Shown: piece by piece, positions 16,915 to 25,246 of the stretch
Layout: each line of letters starts with the position of its first letter
Position numbering within the stretch: position 1 is the first letter of the stretch
Assembly: GCF_947493125.1 (NCBI RefSeq)
Contig: NZ_CANLQB010000006.1
Location: 325,002-389,001, forward strand
Origin: an uncultured Roseobacter sp.
GTDB lineage: Bacteria; Pseudomonadota; Alphaproteobacteria; Rhodobacterales; Rhodobacteraceae
DNA: 64,000 nt
Reading direction: 5' to 3'
Notes under the pieces: model-generated
Database searches by the model: none
Told to the model about the DNA's origin: nothing
What the model saw: only the letters and a program-made list of their open reading frames with translations
Made by a program: the position numbers and the translations under genes

Positions 16915-17918
16915 GCCGCATCCTCGTCGTCGGCGGCGGGCTGATCGGCATCCGCCATCTGCAGGCCGTCGCCGCGCACCCCGCGTGCACGCTTGTCGGG
17001 CTGGTAGACCCCAACCCCGAAATCATCACGGATTATCCCCGCTTTGCCGATATGGCCGAGGTGCCGGCCCCGGTCGATGGCGTGATCCTCGCGACCCCCA
17101 CGCATCTGCACAGCAAACATGGGGCCTATGCCGCCAAACGCGGCTGGCCCATGCTCATCGAAAAACCCGTTACCGAAGACCTCGCCCAGGCCCGCGTCTT
17201 GCAAAAGGCCATCCAGACGGCAAAGGTTCCCTCCCTCGTCGGCCACCACCGCCGCTACCACGCGCCCGTCCAGCAAATGAAATCCCTCGTCGCGAACGGC
17301 GCCATCGGCCAGCCCGTCACCGCCACCCTGATCTGGGCCATGCGCAAACCCGACGCCTATTTCGACGGGAACTGGCGCAGCGCCCACGGCAGCCCGGTGC
17401 TCATCAACCTCGTGCATGATATCGACCTGCTGCGCTTCGTCCTCGGTGACATCGCCGCCGTCTCCGCACTCCGGGGACGCCGCCTGCGCGGACAGGCCCG
17501 CGTCGAAAGCGGCGCCGTCGCCCTCGCCTTCGAGAGCGGCGCCACAGGCACCATCGCCTTCGCCGACACCGCGCCCTCTCCCTGGGGGTTCGAGGCGGGC
17601 ACGGGCGAAAACCCCAACATCGGCACCACCCGGCAGGACATGCTCTGGATCACCGGCACCAAAGGGGCAATCAGCTTCCCCTCGATGACGCTCTGGTCCG
17701 GGCAGGACTGGTCCCGCCCCGCCGAGCAGGTGCCCTGCACCCGCGCCGAAAACGCCAAACCGCCGCTCGACGCCCAGCTCGACCACTTCCTCGAGGTGAC
17801 CCAAGGCGCCGCGCCCCTGATCGACGTGGCGGATGCCACCCGGACGCTCGACATCGCCCTTCAGATCGAAGACCAACTGCGCCAGCAGGCCCCCGCGCCT
17901 GAGCCCGCGCACCCCTGA
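16911..17918 (+). CDS. Gfo/Idh/MocA family oxidoreductase A
   Basis: 335 residues; ATG overlaps the uxaA stop. N-terminal Rossmann motif ILVVGGGLIGIRHL, then the family's Lys-bearing LIEKPVTEDLAQA (near residue 82) and a C-terminal substrate domain including HDIDLLRFVLG with the conserved Asp/His area. These NAD(P)-dependent enzymes oxidise or reduce hydroxyls of sugars, inositols or amino sugars. It is the first of four such genes in this cluster. The exact substrate cannot be read from the sequence. Confidence 0.88.
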   Translation: MSRILVVGGGLIGIRHLQAVAAHPACTLVGLVDPNPEIITDYPRFADMAEVPAPVDGVILATPTHLHSKHGAYAAKRGWPMLIEKPVTEDLAQARVLQKAIQTAKVPSLVGHHRRYHAPVQQMKSLVANGAIGQPVTATLIWAMRKPDAYFDGNWRSAHGSPVLINLVHDIDLLRFVLGDIAAVSALRGRRLRGQARVESGAVALAFESGATGTIAFADTAPSPWGFEAGTGENPNIGTTRQDMLWITGTKGAISFPSMTLWSGQDWSRPAEQVPCTRAENAKPPLDAQLDHFLEVTQGAAPLIDVADATRTLDIALQIEDQLRQQAPAPEPAHP

Positions 17919-17943
17919 CCCACATCCCAAAAGGAGATACCCC

Positions 17944-18831
17944 ATGGCACAGCAGACAATCGGATTCATCGGGCTCGGGCTCATGGGCTCCGCCATGGTC
18001 GACCGGCTGATCGACAAGGGTTATGCGGTGACGATCACCGCCAACCGCTCGCGCCCGCGCATCGACGCTGCCGTGGCGCGCGGGGCCACGGAGGTCGCCA
18101 CCGCCCGCGATGTTGCCGCCGCAAGCGATATCGTCATGCTCTGCATGGACACCAGCGACAGCGTGGAAAGCCGCATGCGTGGCGCGGACGGCGTGATCGC
18201 GGGCCTGAAATCGGGTGCCGTGGTGATCGACTTCGGCACCTCGCTGCCCGGCAGCACCCGCGCACTGGGAGACGAGGTCGCCGCCGCAGGCGGCACCTAT
18301 ATGGACGCACCACTGGGCCGCACGCCCACCCACGCCAAAGACGGGCTGCTGAACATCATGGCCGCCGGCGACAAGGACGCATTCGACACCGTGAAACCCG
18401 TACTCGATGACTTGGGCGAAAACGTCTTCCACCTCGGCGCGCTTGGCTCGGGCCATACCATCAAGCTGATGAACAATTTCTTCGGCATGACCGTCGCCAA
18501 CGCCATGGCTGAGGCTTTCGCCATGGCCGATGTCGCGGGCATCGACCGCCAGCAGCTTTACGACGTGATGTCCGCAGGCCCGCTGCACTCCGGCATGATG
18601 GATTTCGTCTCGGGCTACGGGCTCAAAGGTGACCCGAACCAGCTCGCCTTCGCGATCAAGAACGCCGCCAAGGACGTGGGCTATTACGCGAAAATGGCCG
18701 AAGACGCAGGCGTCGACAGCATGATGTCGAAATGCGCTCTGGGTGCCCTGCGCGAGGCGACCGAGACGGGCCACGGCGAGAACATGGTCAGCCAGATGAT
18801 CGACTTCTATGCGCAGAAAATGAAACCCTGA
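17944..18831 (+). CDS. NAD(P)-dependent beta-hydroxyacid dehydrogenase (3-HIBDH family)
   Basis: 295 residues from the ATG at 17944, preceded by AAAAGGAGA. N-terminal IGFIGLGLMGSAMVDRLI cofactor motif; DAPLGRTPTHAKDGLLNIM replaces the more usual DAPVSGG substrate loop; the catalytic Lys is in GHTIKLMNNFFGM (near residue 174). The altered substrate loop, with GRTP instead of SGG, resembles the sulfolactaldehyde/SLA-reductase branch more than classical 3-HIBDH. No sulfosugar pathway gene is obvious nearby, so this is only noted. It lies within the uronate operon and is followed one base later by the DMT transporter gene. Confidence 0.85.
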   Translation: MAQQTIGFIGLGLMGSAMVDRLIDKGYAVTITANRSRPRIDAAVARGATEVATARDVAAASDIVMLCMDTSDSVESRMRGADGVIAGLKSGAVVIDFGTSLPGSTRALGDEVAAAGGTYMDAPLGRTPTHAKDGLLNIMAAGDKDAFDTVKPVLDDLGENVFHLGALGSGHTIKLMNNFFGMTVANAMAEAFAMADVAGIDRQQLYDVMSAGPLHSGMMDFVSGYGLKGDPNQLAFAIKNAAKDVGYYAKMAEDAGVDSMMSKCALGALREATETGHGENMVSQMIDFYAQKMKP

Positions 18832-18832
18832 G

Positions 18833-19714
18833 ATGGCCGTCACCGCCGGTCTGGTCGAGGATCGTCCGCATTTCGGCATCAGCCTCATGCTCTGCGCATG
18901 GCTCATGTTCTCCGTTGTGGACACCAGCGCCAAATGGATGGCGTTGCTTGGCTTCCCGGCGTTCCAACTGGCCTTCATGCGCTATGCGGGCCACTTCGTG
19001 ATCTCCTTCGGGGTGATTGCGCGCGGCGGGCTCACCCGCGACCGGCTGCACACCGGTCACGCAGGCCAGGTCGTCACCCGGGCCCTGCTGCTGATCACCG
19101 CCACCGTGTCGAATTTCTACGCGCTGAACTTCCTGCCGCTCACGGTGATCTCGGCCATCATGTTCTCCAGTCCGGTGATCGTCTGCTTCCTGTCCCAGCA
19201 TTTCCTGAACGAGAAGATCGGCCCTTGGCGCTGGTTCGCGATCCTGCTGGGCTTTGTCGGTGTTCTGATCGTCATCCGCCCCCTGGGTGCGGCCTTCCAC
19301 TGGGCCATGCTGCTTGCACTCTTCAACGCCCTCAGCCTCGCGCTCTATTCCATCATGACGCGCAAGCTCGCAGGTATCGTCGCCACAGAAACCATGCAGT
19401 TCTATATGGGCGCGCTCGGCACCACGCTGCTCCTGCCGCTGGCGATCTGGAGCTGGCAGGCGCCCGCCGACCCGCTGCAATGGGCGCTGCTCATCGGCCT
19501 GGGTGTCTTCGGTTGGGGCGGCCACCAGCTGCTCACCAACGCCCACCGCTTCGGCTCCGCCAATACACTGATGCCCTTCACCTATTCGTTCATGATCTAT
19601 CTCACGATCATGGGCTATCTGGTCTTCGACCACCTGCCCGATCAGTGGACCGTCCTCGGCGCCCTGATCATCGTGGTCTCGGGCCTCATCATCTGGAAAA
19701 GGGAACAGCGATGA
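18833..19714 (+). CDS. DMT-superfamily (EamA) transporter
   Basis: 293 residues with about ten hydrophobic helices in two EamA repeats (roughly 14-140 and 155-290). Typical pieces are SVVDTSAKWMALLGFPAFQLAF, AIMFSSPVIVCFLSQHFLNEKIG and FSFMIYLTIMGYLVFDHLPDQ-like text near the end. EamA proteins move small metabolites, often outward. The gene starts one base after the preceding stop and overlaps kdgK by four bases, so it is firmly in the sugar-acid operon. It may export an intermediate or take up a related sugar; direction and substrate are unknown. Confidence 0.9.
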   Translation: MAVTAGLVEDRPHFGISLMLCAWLMFSVVDTSAKWMALLGFPAFQLAFMRYAGHFVISFGVIARGGLTRDRLHTGHAGQVVTRALLLITATVSNFYALNFLPLTVISAIMFSSPVIVCFLSQHFLNEKIGPWRWFAILLGFVGVLIVIRPLGAAFHWAMLLALFNALSLALYSIMTRKLAGIVATETMQFYMGALGTTLLLPLAIWSWQAPADPLQWALLIGLGVFGWGGHQLLTNAHRFGSANTLMPFTYSFMIYLTIMGYLVFDHLPDQWTVLGALIIVVSGLIIWKREQR

Positions 19715-20586
19715 CCCTGCGCGTGGCCTGTATCGGCGAAGCCATGATTGAACTCTCCATGCAAGGTGAGATGGCAAAGGTTGGCGTGGCTGGCGATACG
19801 CTCAACACGGCGATCTATCTCAATCGCTGCGCGCCGTCGCTGACGGTCGACTATGTCACCTGCCTCGGCGACGATCCCTTCTCAGCCCAGATCCGCGACT
19901 TCATCGCCGCCCAGGGCATCGGCACCGACGCCATCCGCACCATCCCCGGCAAGTCCCCCGGCCTCTACGCCATCACCACCACGGAGGACGGCGAGCGCTC
20001 CTTCACCTACTGGCGCAGCGCCGCCGCCGCGCGCGATCTGTTCCAGACGGACGGCGGCTACGACGTCTCACCGCTGGCCGACTACGACGTCCTCTACCTC
20101 TCCGGCATCTCGCTCGCGATCCTGCCCCAACCGGTGCGTCTCGCTCTCATCGACTGGCTGAAGGACGCCCCCCAAAAGCTGGTCTACGACAGCAACTACC
20201 GCCCGCGCCTCTGGGAGGATCAGACCACCGCGCAGGAGATCACCCGGGCGATGTGGGCCCGCGCCGACATCGCCCTGCCCTCCATCGACGACGAAATGGC
20301 CCTCTTCAGCGAAACCGAAGCCCAGGTCACCGCCCGCGTGCAGAGCTATCCCGGCACCGGCGCTCTGAAACGCGGCGCAACCGGGCCGCTCTCCCTCGGC
20401 GACCCGGTCACGCAAACCTACCTCCCTGCCGAAGCCGTCATCGACACCACCGCCGCAGGCGACAGCTTCAACGGCGGCTACCTCGCCGCGCTGCTGACCG
20501 GCCAATCTCAGGTGGAGGCGCTCATGGCCGGCCACGCCTGCGCCGCCCGCGTCGTCCAGCACCGGGGTGCCATCATTCCAGAATAG
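19711..20586 (+). CDS. kdgK: PfkB-family sugar kinase, 2-keto-3-deoxygluconate kinase
   Basis: 291 residues, ATGA overlap with the transporter gene. PfkB/ribokinase fold: CIGEAMIELS at the start, GVAGDTLNTAIYL (substrate-binding Gly-Asp motif near residue 28), YDSNYRPRLW, and the catalytic/anion-hole signature DTTAAGDSFNGGYLAALL (near residue 247). KdgK phosphorylates KDG to KDPG, the merging point of the mannonate and altronate branches encoded around it. KDPG aldolase is not in the window. The 3' end overlaps the convergent reductase gene by 14 bases. Confidence 0.9.
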   Translation: MTLRVACIGEAMIELSMQGEMAKVGVAGDTLNTAIYLNRCAPSLTVDYVTCLGDDPFSAQIRDFIAAQGIGTDAIRTIPGKSPGLYAITTTEDGERSFTYWRSAAAARDLFQTDGGYDVSPLADYDVLYLSGISLAILPQPVRLALIDWLKDAPQKLVYDSNYRPRLWEDQTTAQEITRAMWARADIALPSIDDEMALFSETEAQVTARVQSYPGTGALKRGATGPLSLGDPVTQTYLPAEAVIDTTAAGDSFNGGYLAALLTGQSQVEALMAGHACAARVVQHRGAIIPE

Positions 20587-21784
20587 CGCCGGCGAGATCC
20601 TCCGCGCCGATCAGCGCCAGCAACTGGGCGTCCTCCCCCCCCGCACCGACGATCCCCGCAATCACCTCCGCCTTCGGATCCTGCAAGGCCCGCCCCGCTG
20701 CCACCTCGGCCCGGCAGAAACGGGTCCAGGCCCGCACCCCCGCCGCCAAGGTAGGTGCATCACCGCACAAGGCACGCAGGCTGTCGATCATCCGGTAGGG
20801 CAGCTTCTGCGTGCCATCCATCGCGATCTGGCGCAGGCTGTGGTTGATATGCGGGTTGTCAAAGCGCGCCACCAGCGCCTCCGCATAGGCGGGCGCGATC
20901 TCCTGCATCTCCGGGCTGAGCGTCTGCGCCGCCTCCCCCATCAGCGCCCGCGCCTGCGCGCGCAGCGCCGCATCCGCCATCGCCTCATGCACAAACGCGT
21001 GCCCCGCGAGCGTCCCTGCATAGGCCAGCATCGAATGCGCCCCATTCAGCATCCGCAGCTTGCGCATCTCATGCGGCGCGACGTCATCGGTGAACACCAC
21101 CTCGGGCCAGGCGGGGCGCGGCCCGGCAAAGTGATCCTCGATCACCCACTCGCGGAAGGGCTCCGTCGGCACCGCCATCGCATCACCGGTCTCGGCGCGC
21201 AGCGCATCGGTGGTCGCGGGCGTGATCCGGTCCACCATGCTGTTGGGAAACCGCGCCTGCATCGCCCTGGTCTCCAGCCGCGCTTCAGCCGCAAAAGCCA
21301 CCACCGCATCCCGCAGCACATCGCCATTGTTCGCCCGATTGTCACAGCTCAGCACCGTCACCGGCGTTTTGCGCGCCGCCAGCCCACGGGCCAGGAACCC
21401 GATCACCGTGCGCGGGCCGCCACCGGCCAGATCCCGCGCGATCAGCGGATCCTCCAGATCCAGCACATTCTCCGGCGTCAGGTGATAGCCCTTCTCGGTC
21501 ACCGTGACCGAGATGATATGCACCTCCGGGTCGGTGATCTGCGCCAGCACCGCGCCGGGGTCCTCCGGCGCCACCAGCACCTCGTCAAAGACATCGATCC
21601 GCTTGACCCCCTGCCCCTGCACCGCCAGCCCATAATCATAGCCCTGCGCCCGCAACCCATCGCGCACCGTAGAGGAGCGCAGGCTCACACCCACCATCCG
21701 CCAGCCCCCCGCGTCCTGCGTATACTCCGCGATATGCGCCCGGGCGAAATTGCCGAGGCCGATGTGCAGGATGCGCGGGCTCAT
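20573..21784 (-). CDS. Mannitol dehydrogenase family reductase (fructuronate/tagaturonate reductase-like)
   Basis: 403 residues from the ATG at 21784, which overlaps the uxaC stop. The N-terminal ILHIGLGNFARAHIAEY is the family's NAD motif, and KLRMLNGAHSMLAYAGTLAGH carries the conserved catalytic-region Lys/Asn/His (near residue 245). E. coli UxuB is about 486 residues; this protein is some 80 shorter. Context with UxaC, UxuA, UxaA and KdgK indicates reduction of fructuronate to mannonate and/or tagaturonate to altronate. Which of the two is not decidable by eye. Confidence 0.85.
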   Translation of the reverse strand: MSPRILHIGLGNFARAHIAEYTQDAGGWRMVGVSLRSSTVRDGLRAQGYDYGLAVQGQGVKRIDVFDEVLVAPEDPGAVLAQITDPEVHIISVTVTEKGYHLTPENVLDLEDPLIARDLAGGGPRTVIGFLARGLAARKTPVTVLSCDNRANNGDVLRDAVVAFAAEARLETRAMQARFPNSMVDRITPATTDALRAETGDAMAVPTEPFREWVIEDHFAGPRPAWPEVVFTDDVAPHEMRKLRMLNGAHSMLAYAGTLAGHAFVHEAMADAALRAQARALMGEAAQTLSPEMQEIAPAYAEALVARFDNPHINHSLRQIAMDGTQKLPYRMIDSLRALCGDAPTLAAGVRAWTRFCRAEVAAGRALQDPKAEVIAGIVGAGGEDAQLLALIGAEDLAGAILE

Positions 21785-23154
21785 GGCCGCAACCCATAGG
21801 CATCGCGCGCCAGATCCACTGCCAGAAGTGGCGCCAACATCTCCGCATCCGCCGTGCCGAACACACCGCGCGCCACCTGCGCGCTCAGATGCAGCGCCAC
21901 GCCCCGCCGCCACAGATCGTGCCGCGCGGGGATCGACAGAAACGCCCGCGTGTCATCGTTGAACCCGGCAAGGTTCCAGTATCCCGCCGTCTCCACCACC
22001 TGATCGAAATAGCGCGCGATGCCCGCCGCACTGTCATGAAACCACCAGGGCGGCCCGATCCGCAGACACGGCCAATGCCCGGCCATGGGCGCCAACTCCC
22101 GCGCGTATGTCGTCTCGTCCAGCGTAAACAGGATCAGCCTGAACCCCGGCGTATTGCCCACGCGACCGAGCAGCGGCTCCAGCCCGCGCACCCAGTCCAC
22201 CGCAATGGGAATATCCGCCCCCTTGTCGCGCCCGAACCGCTGGAACACATCCGCATTGGTGTTCCGCCTGCTGCCGCCATGCAGCTGCATGACCAGCCCG
22301 TCCTCGACCGACATCTGCGCCATCTCGATCAGCATATGCCCGTAGAACGCACGGCCCTCCGCCGCCGAGGCCGCGCCCTGCCGCAGCCGCTGGTAGAGCG
22401 CATCGGGATCGTCCAGCCAGACCGTCTCGATGACCTCAATGGCATGATCCGTCGCCGTCGCCCCCTGCGCCTTGAACACCGCCCGCCGCGCCCGGAGCGC
22501 CGCCAGATAGCCTGCGAAGGCGCCCACATCTTCGCCCGTCAGCTGACCCAGCGCATCGATATTGCCCAGAAAGCCTTCATGCGACGGGTCCAACACCGCA
22601 TCTGGCCGGAACGTGGGGATCACGCGGCCACCCCAACCGCTCTCCGCCACCGCCGCGTGATGCGCCAGATCATCGAGCGCGCCGTCGGTCGTCGCCAGCA
22701 CCTCGATCCCGAAGCGGTCAAAGAGCGCGCGGGGCCGGAAGGCGGGCTCCGCCAGCCGCTCCGCGATCTGGTCATAAACCGCATCCGCCGTCTCTGCCGA
22801 CAGCGGCGTCTCGATCCCAAGGGTCTGGGTCAACACGTAAGTCATCCAGAACCGCGAGGGCGTGCCGAGAAAGAGGTGCCAGTTCTGCGCAAAAATCCGG
22901 AAGATGTCGCGCGGGTCCGCCCCGCGCCCCGGCTCCGGCACGCCGAGCGCCTCCAGCGGCACCCCCTGCGCATAGAGCATCCGAAACACATAGTGATCCG
23001 GCACCACGAGCAGCGCCGCCGGATCGGGAAAGGGAGCATCCGTGGCAAACCAGGCAGGGTCGCAATGCCCATGCGGCGAGACAATCGGCAGGTCGCGGAT
23101 GGCCTCGTAAAGCGCCCCCGCCGTCCCGGTCAGCTGGTGCATGCGTATTCCCAT
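21781..23154 (-). CDS. uxaC: Glucuronate isomerase
   Basis: 457 residues from the ATG at 23154 (an ATG at 23142 with GGGA upstream is a close alternative). The metal-binding SPHGHCDPAWF motif is near residue 29, and family blocks HYVFRMLYAQGV, FLGTPSRFWMTY, EVLATTDGALDDL, VMQLHGGSRRNTN and PARHDLWRRGV are in order. Length is close to the usual ~470. It isomerises D-glucuronate to D-fructuronate and D-galacturonate to D-tagaturonate, the entry step of the pathway in this cluster. It is transcribed with the reductase gene and divergent from the second run of Gfo/Idh/MocA genes. Confidence 0.95.
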   Translation of the reverse strand: MGIRMHQLTGTAGALYEAIRDLPIVSPHGHCDPAWFATDAPFPDPAALLVVPDHYVFRMLYAQGVPLEALGVPEPGRGADPRDIFRIFAQNWHLFLGTPSRFWMTYVLTQTLGIETPLSAETADAVYDQIAERLAEPAFRPRALFDRFGIEVLATTDGALDDLAHHAAVAESGWGGRVIPTFRPDAVLDPSHEGFLGNIDALGQLTGEDVGAFAGYLAALRARRAVFKAQGATATDHAIEVIETVWLDDPDALYQRLRQGAASAAEGRAFYGHMLIEMAQMSVEDGLVMQLHGGSRRNTNADVFQRFGRDKGADIPIAVDWVRGLEPLLGRVGNTPGFRLILFTLDETTYARELAPMAGHWPCLRIGPPWWFHDSAAGIARYFDQVVETAGYWNLAGFNDDTRAFLSIPARHDLWRRGVALHLSAQVARGVFGTADAEMLAPLLAVDLARDAYGLRP

Positions 23155-23210
23155 CTTTTGCGTGGCCTTCGCGGGCCTTTGGTGCAAATGTGCCCGAAAC
23201 GGGAGGGGAT

Positions 23211-24245
23211 ATGAAGACGGTATTGGTGGGCCTCGGCATGGTCGCAGACACCCATCTCGCCGCGATCCGCGACGCAGAGGGGATCGAACTGGCTGGCGTG
23301 ATGGGCCGCGACACCGCCCGCGCACAGGCCTTCGCCGACAAAGCCAGCGCCGCGGTCGGATATGCAGTGCCGGTGCGCAGCTCCCCGGCCGAGATCGCCG
23401 AGGACAGAACCGTCGATTTCGTCATCATCGCCACGCCGCCCGACGCCCGGCAGGAGCTGGTCGACACGCTCAGTGCGGCGGGCAAACCGATCCTGATGGA
23501 GAAGCCCATCGAGCGCACCCTCGCCGCCGCCGAGGCGCTGGTCGCCCGCTGCGAAACGGCCCAGGTGCCGCTGGGAATCGTGCTGCAACACCGGGCGCGC
23601 GCAGCGTCCCAGAAGCTGAAACAGCTTCTGGACGGACGCGCGCTGGGCCAGGTGGCCACCGTCGAGATCCGCGTCCCCTGGTGGCGCGATCAGGCGTACT
23701 ATGATGCGCCTGGGCGCGGCACCTATGCGCGCGATGGCGGTGGCGTGATGATCAACCAGGCGATCCACACGCTGGATCTGGCGCTCTGGCTGCTGGGGCC
23801 CGTGCGCCGGGTGCAGGCGATGCTGCGCACCACGCCTCTGCACCGGATGGAGGCCGAGGATTGGGCCGGGGCGCTCCTCGAGTTCGACAGCGGTGCCTGC
23901 GGCAGCCTCATGGCGACCACCTCGGCCTATCCCGGCGAGGCGGAAAGCCTGAGCCTTCAGGGCGAGAAGGCCGCGGCCCATCTCGCCTCCGGCGTGCTCA
24001 CCGTAACCCACCTCGACGGGCGGGTCGAAACCTTCGGTGCCGAGGCCACGACCGGCGGCGGCGCGGACCCGATGGGTTTCACCCACGCCTGGCACCAACA
24101 CGTGCTGGAAGACTTCGCGCACTGTCTGATATCCGGCGCCACGCCCTTGGCCTCGGGCCGCAGCGCGCTGGAGGCGCACCGTGTCATCGACGCCATGGAA
24201 CGCGCCAGCCGCAGCGGCCATATCACGGAGATCACCCGCCCATGA
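23211..24245 (+). CDS. Gfo/Idh/MocA family oxidoreductase B
   Basis: 344 residues from the ATG at 23211, with GGGAGGGG upstream. Motifs: VLVGLGMVADTHLAAI (NAD binding), ILMEKPIERTLAAAEAL with the conserved Lys (near residue 96), and GGVMINQAIHTLDLALWLLG, where the His-Asp pair of the substrate site lies (near residue 180). It heads a four-gene overlapping run ending in uxuA and is divergent from uxaC. The substrate is unknown; a cyclic sugar or glycoside linked to uronate catabolism is plausible. Confidence 0.88.
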   Translation: MKTVLVGLGMVADTHLAAIRDAEGIELAGVMGRDTARAQAFADKASAAVGYAVPVRSSPAEIAEDRTVDFVIIATPPDARQELVDTLSAAGKPILMEKPIERTLAAAEALVARCETAQVPLGIVLQHRARAASQKLKQLLDGRALGQVATVEIRVPWWRDQAYYDAPGRGTYARDGGGVMINQAIHTLDLALWLLGPVRRVQAMLRTTPLHRMEAEDWAGALLEFDSGACGSLMATTSAYPGEAESLSLQGEKAAAHLASGVLTVTHLDGRVETFGAEATTGGGADPMGFTHAWHQHVLEDFAHCLISGATPLASGRSALEAHRVIDAMERASRSGHITEITRP

Positions 24246-25246
24246 GCCTGCCCTTCATCGCCCTCGGGCTCGACCATCGCCACATCTACGGCATGACCGA
24301 GAACATGCTGAAGGTCGGTGGTCACTGCCTCGGCTACTGGACCGAGGGCACGCCGGGGACCCTCGCGGGCTTCACCAGGCGCTTCCCCGATCTCCACCGC
24401 TTCGCCACACTCGACGAGGCGCTCGACGCAGGCGCCGCCCTCGCGCTCATCTCGGCCATCCCCGCCGACCGGGCCACCCTCGCGGTCCGCGCCATGCGCC
24501 AGGGTATGGACGTGATGACCGACAAGCCCGGCTGCACCACCCATGCACAACTGGCCGAGATCAGGGCCTGCGTCGCCGAGACCGGGCGCATCTGGTCGAT
24601 CAACTTCTCCGAACGCTTCGAAGTGCCCGCCGTGACCCGCGCCACGGAACTGGTCCAGCAAGGCGCCATCGGCCGCGTCGTGCACACCGCCGGCCTCGGC
24701 CCGCACCGGCTCAACCGCACCACCCGGCCCGCGTGGTTCTTCCAGCGCGACCGCTACGGCGGCATCCTCACCGACATCGCCTCGCATCAGATCGACCAGT
24801 TCCTGCATTTCACCGGGTCGAACACCGCCGAGATCACCCACGCGATGGTCGCCAACCACGCCAACCCGGACGACCCTGGCCTGCAGGACTTCGGCGAGAT
24901 CGGCCTGCGCAGCAGCCGTGCCTCCGGCACCATCCGCGTCGACTGGTACACGCCCGACGCGCTGCCCACCTGGGGCGACGGGCGGCTCACGATCCTCGGC
25001 ACGGACGGCTATATCGAGCTGCGCAAATATGTGGATGTGGGCGGGGCGGAGGGCACCGATCACCTGATCCTCGTGACCGGCACCACCTGCGAGAAGATCG
25101 ACGCCAGCGACGCAGGGCTCCCCTATTTCCAACGCCTCGCCAACGACATCGCACAGCGCACCGAGACCGCCATGACCCAGGATCACTGCTTCACGGTCAT
25201 GCAGCTGGCCCTTGACGCGCAAGCGCAGGCCGAGGCCACCGCATGA
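24242..25246 (+). CDS. Gfo/Idh/MocA family oxidoreductase C, divergent
   Basis: 334 residues; start overlaps the previous stop by four bases. The N-terminal FIALGLDHRHIYGMTENML lacks the usual GxGxxG and has DHRHIYG in its place, and the normal EKP is TDKPGCTTHAQL (near residue 97). The later GGILTDIASHQIDQFLHFTG keeps the Asp/His substrate-site pattern. These changes mark it as a separate branch of the family, possibly with altered cofactor binding. Position between two ordinary family members suggests a dedicated partner role rather than redundancy; this is inference. Confidence 0.82.
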   Translation: MSLPFIALGLDHRHIYGMTENMLKVGGHCLGYWTEGTPGTLAGFTRRFPDLHRFATLDEALDAGAALALISAIPADRATLAVRAMRQGMDVMTDKPGCTTHAQLAEIRACVAETGRIWSINFSERFEVPAVTRATELVQQGAIGRVVHTAGLGPHRLNRTTRPAWFFQRDRYGGILTDIASHQIDQFLHFTGSNTAEITHAMVANHANPDDPGLQDFGEIGLRSSRASGTIRVDWYTPDALPTWGDGRLTILGTDGYIELRKYVDVGGAEGTDHLILVTGTTCEKIDASDAGLPYFQRLANDIAQRTETAMTQDHCFTVMQLALDAQAQAEATA

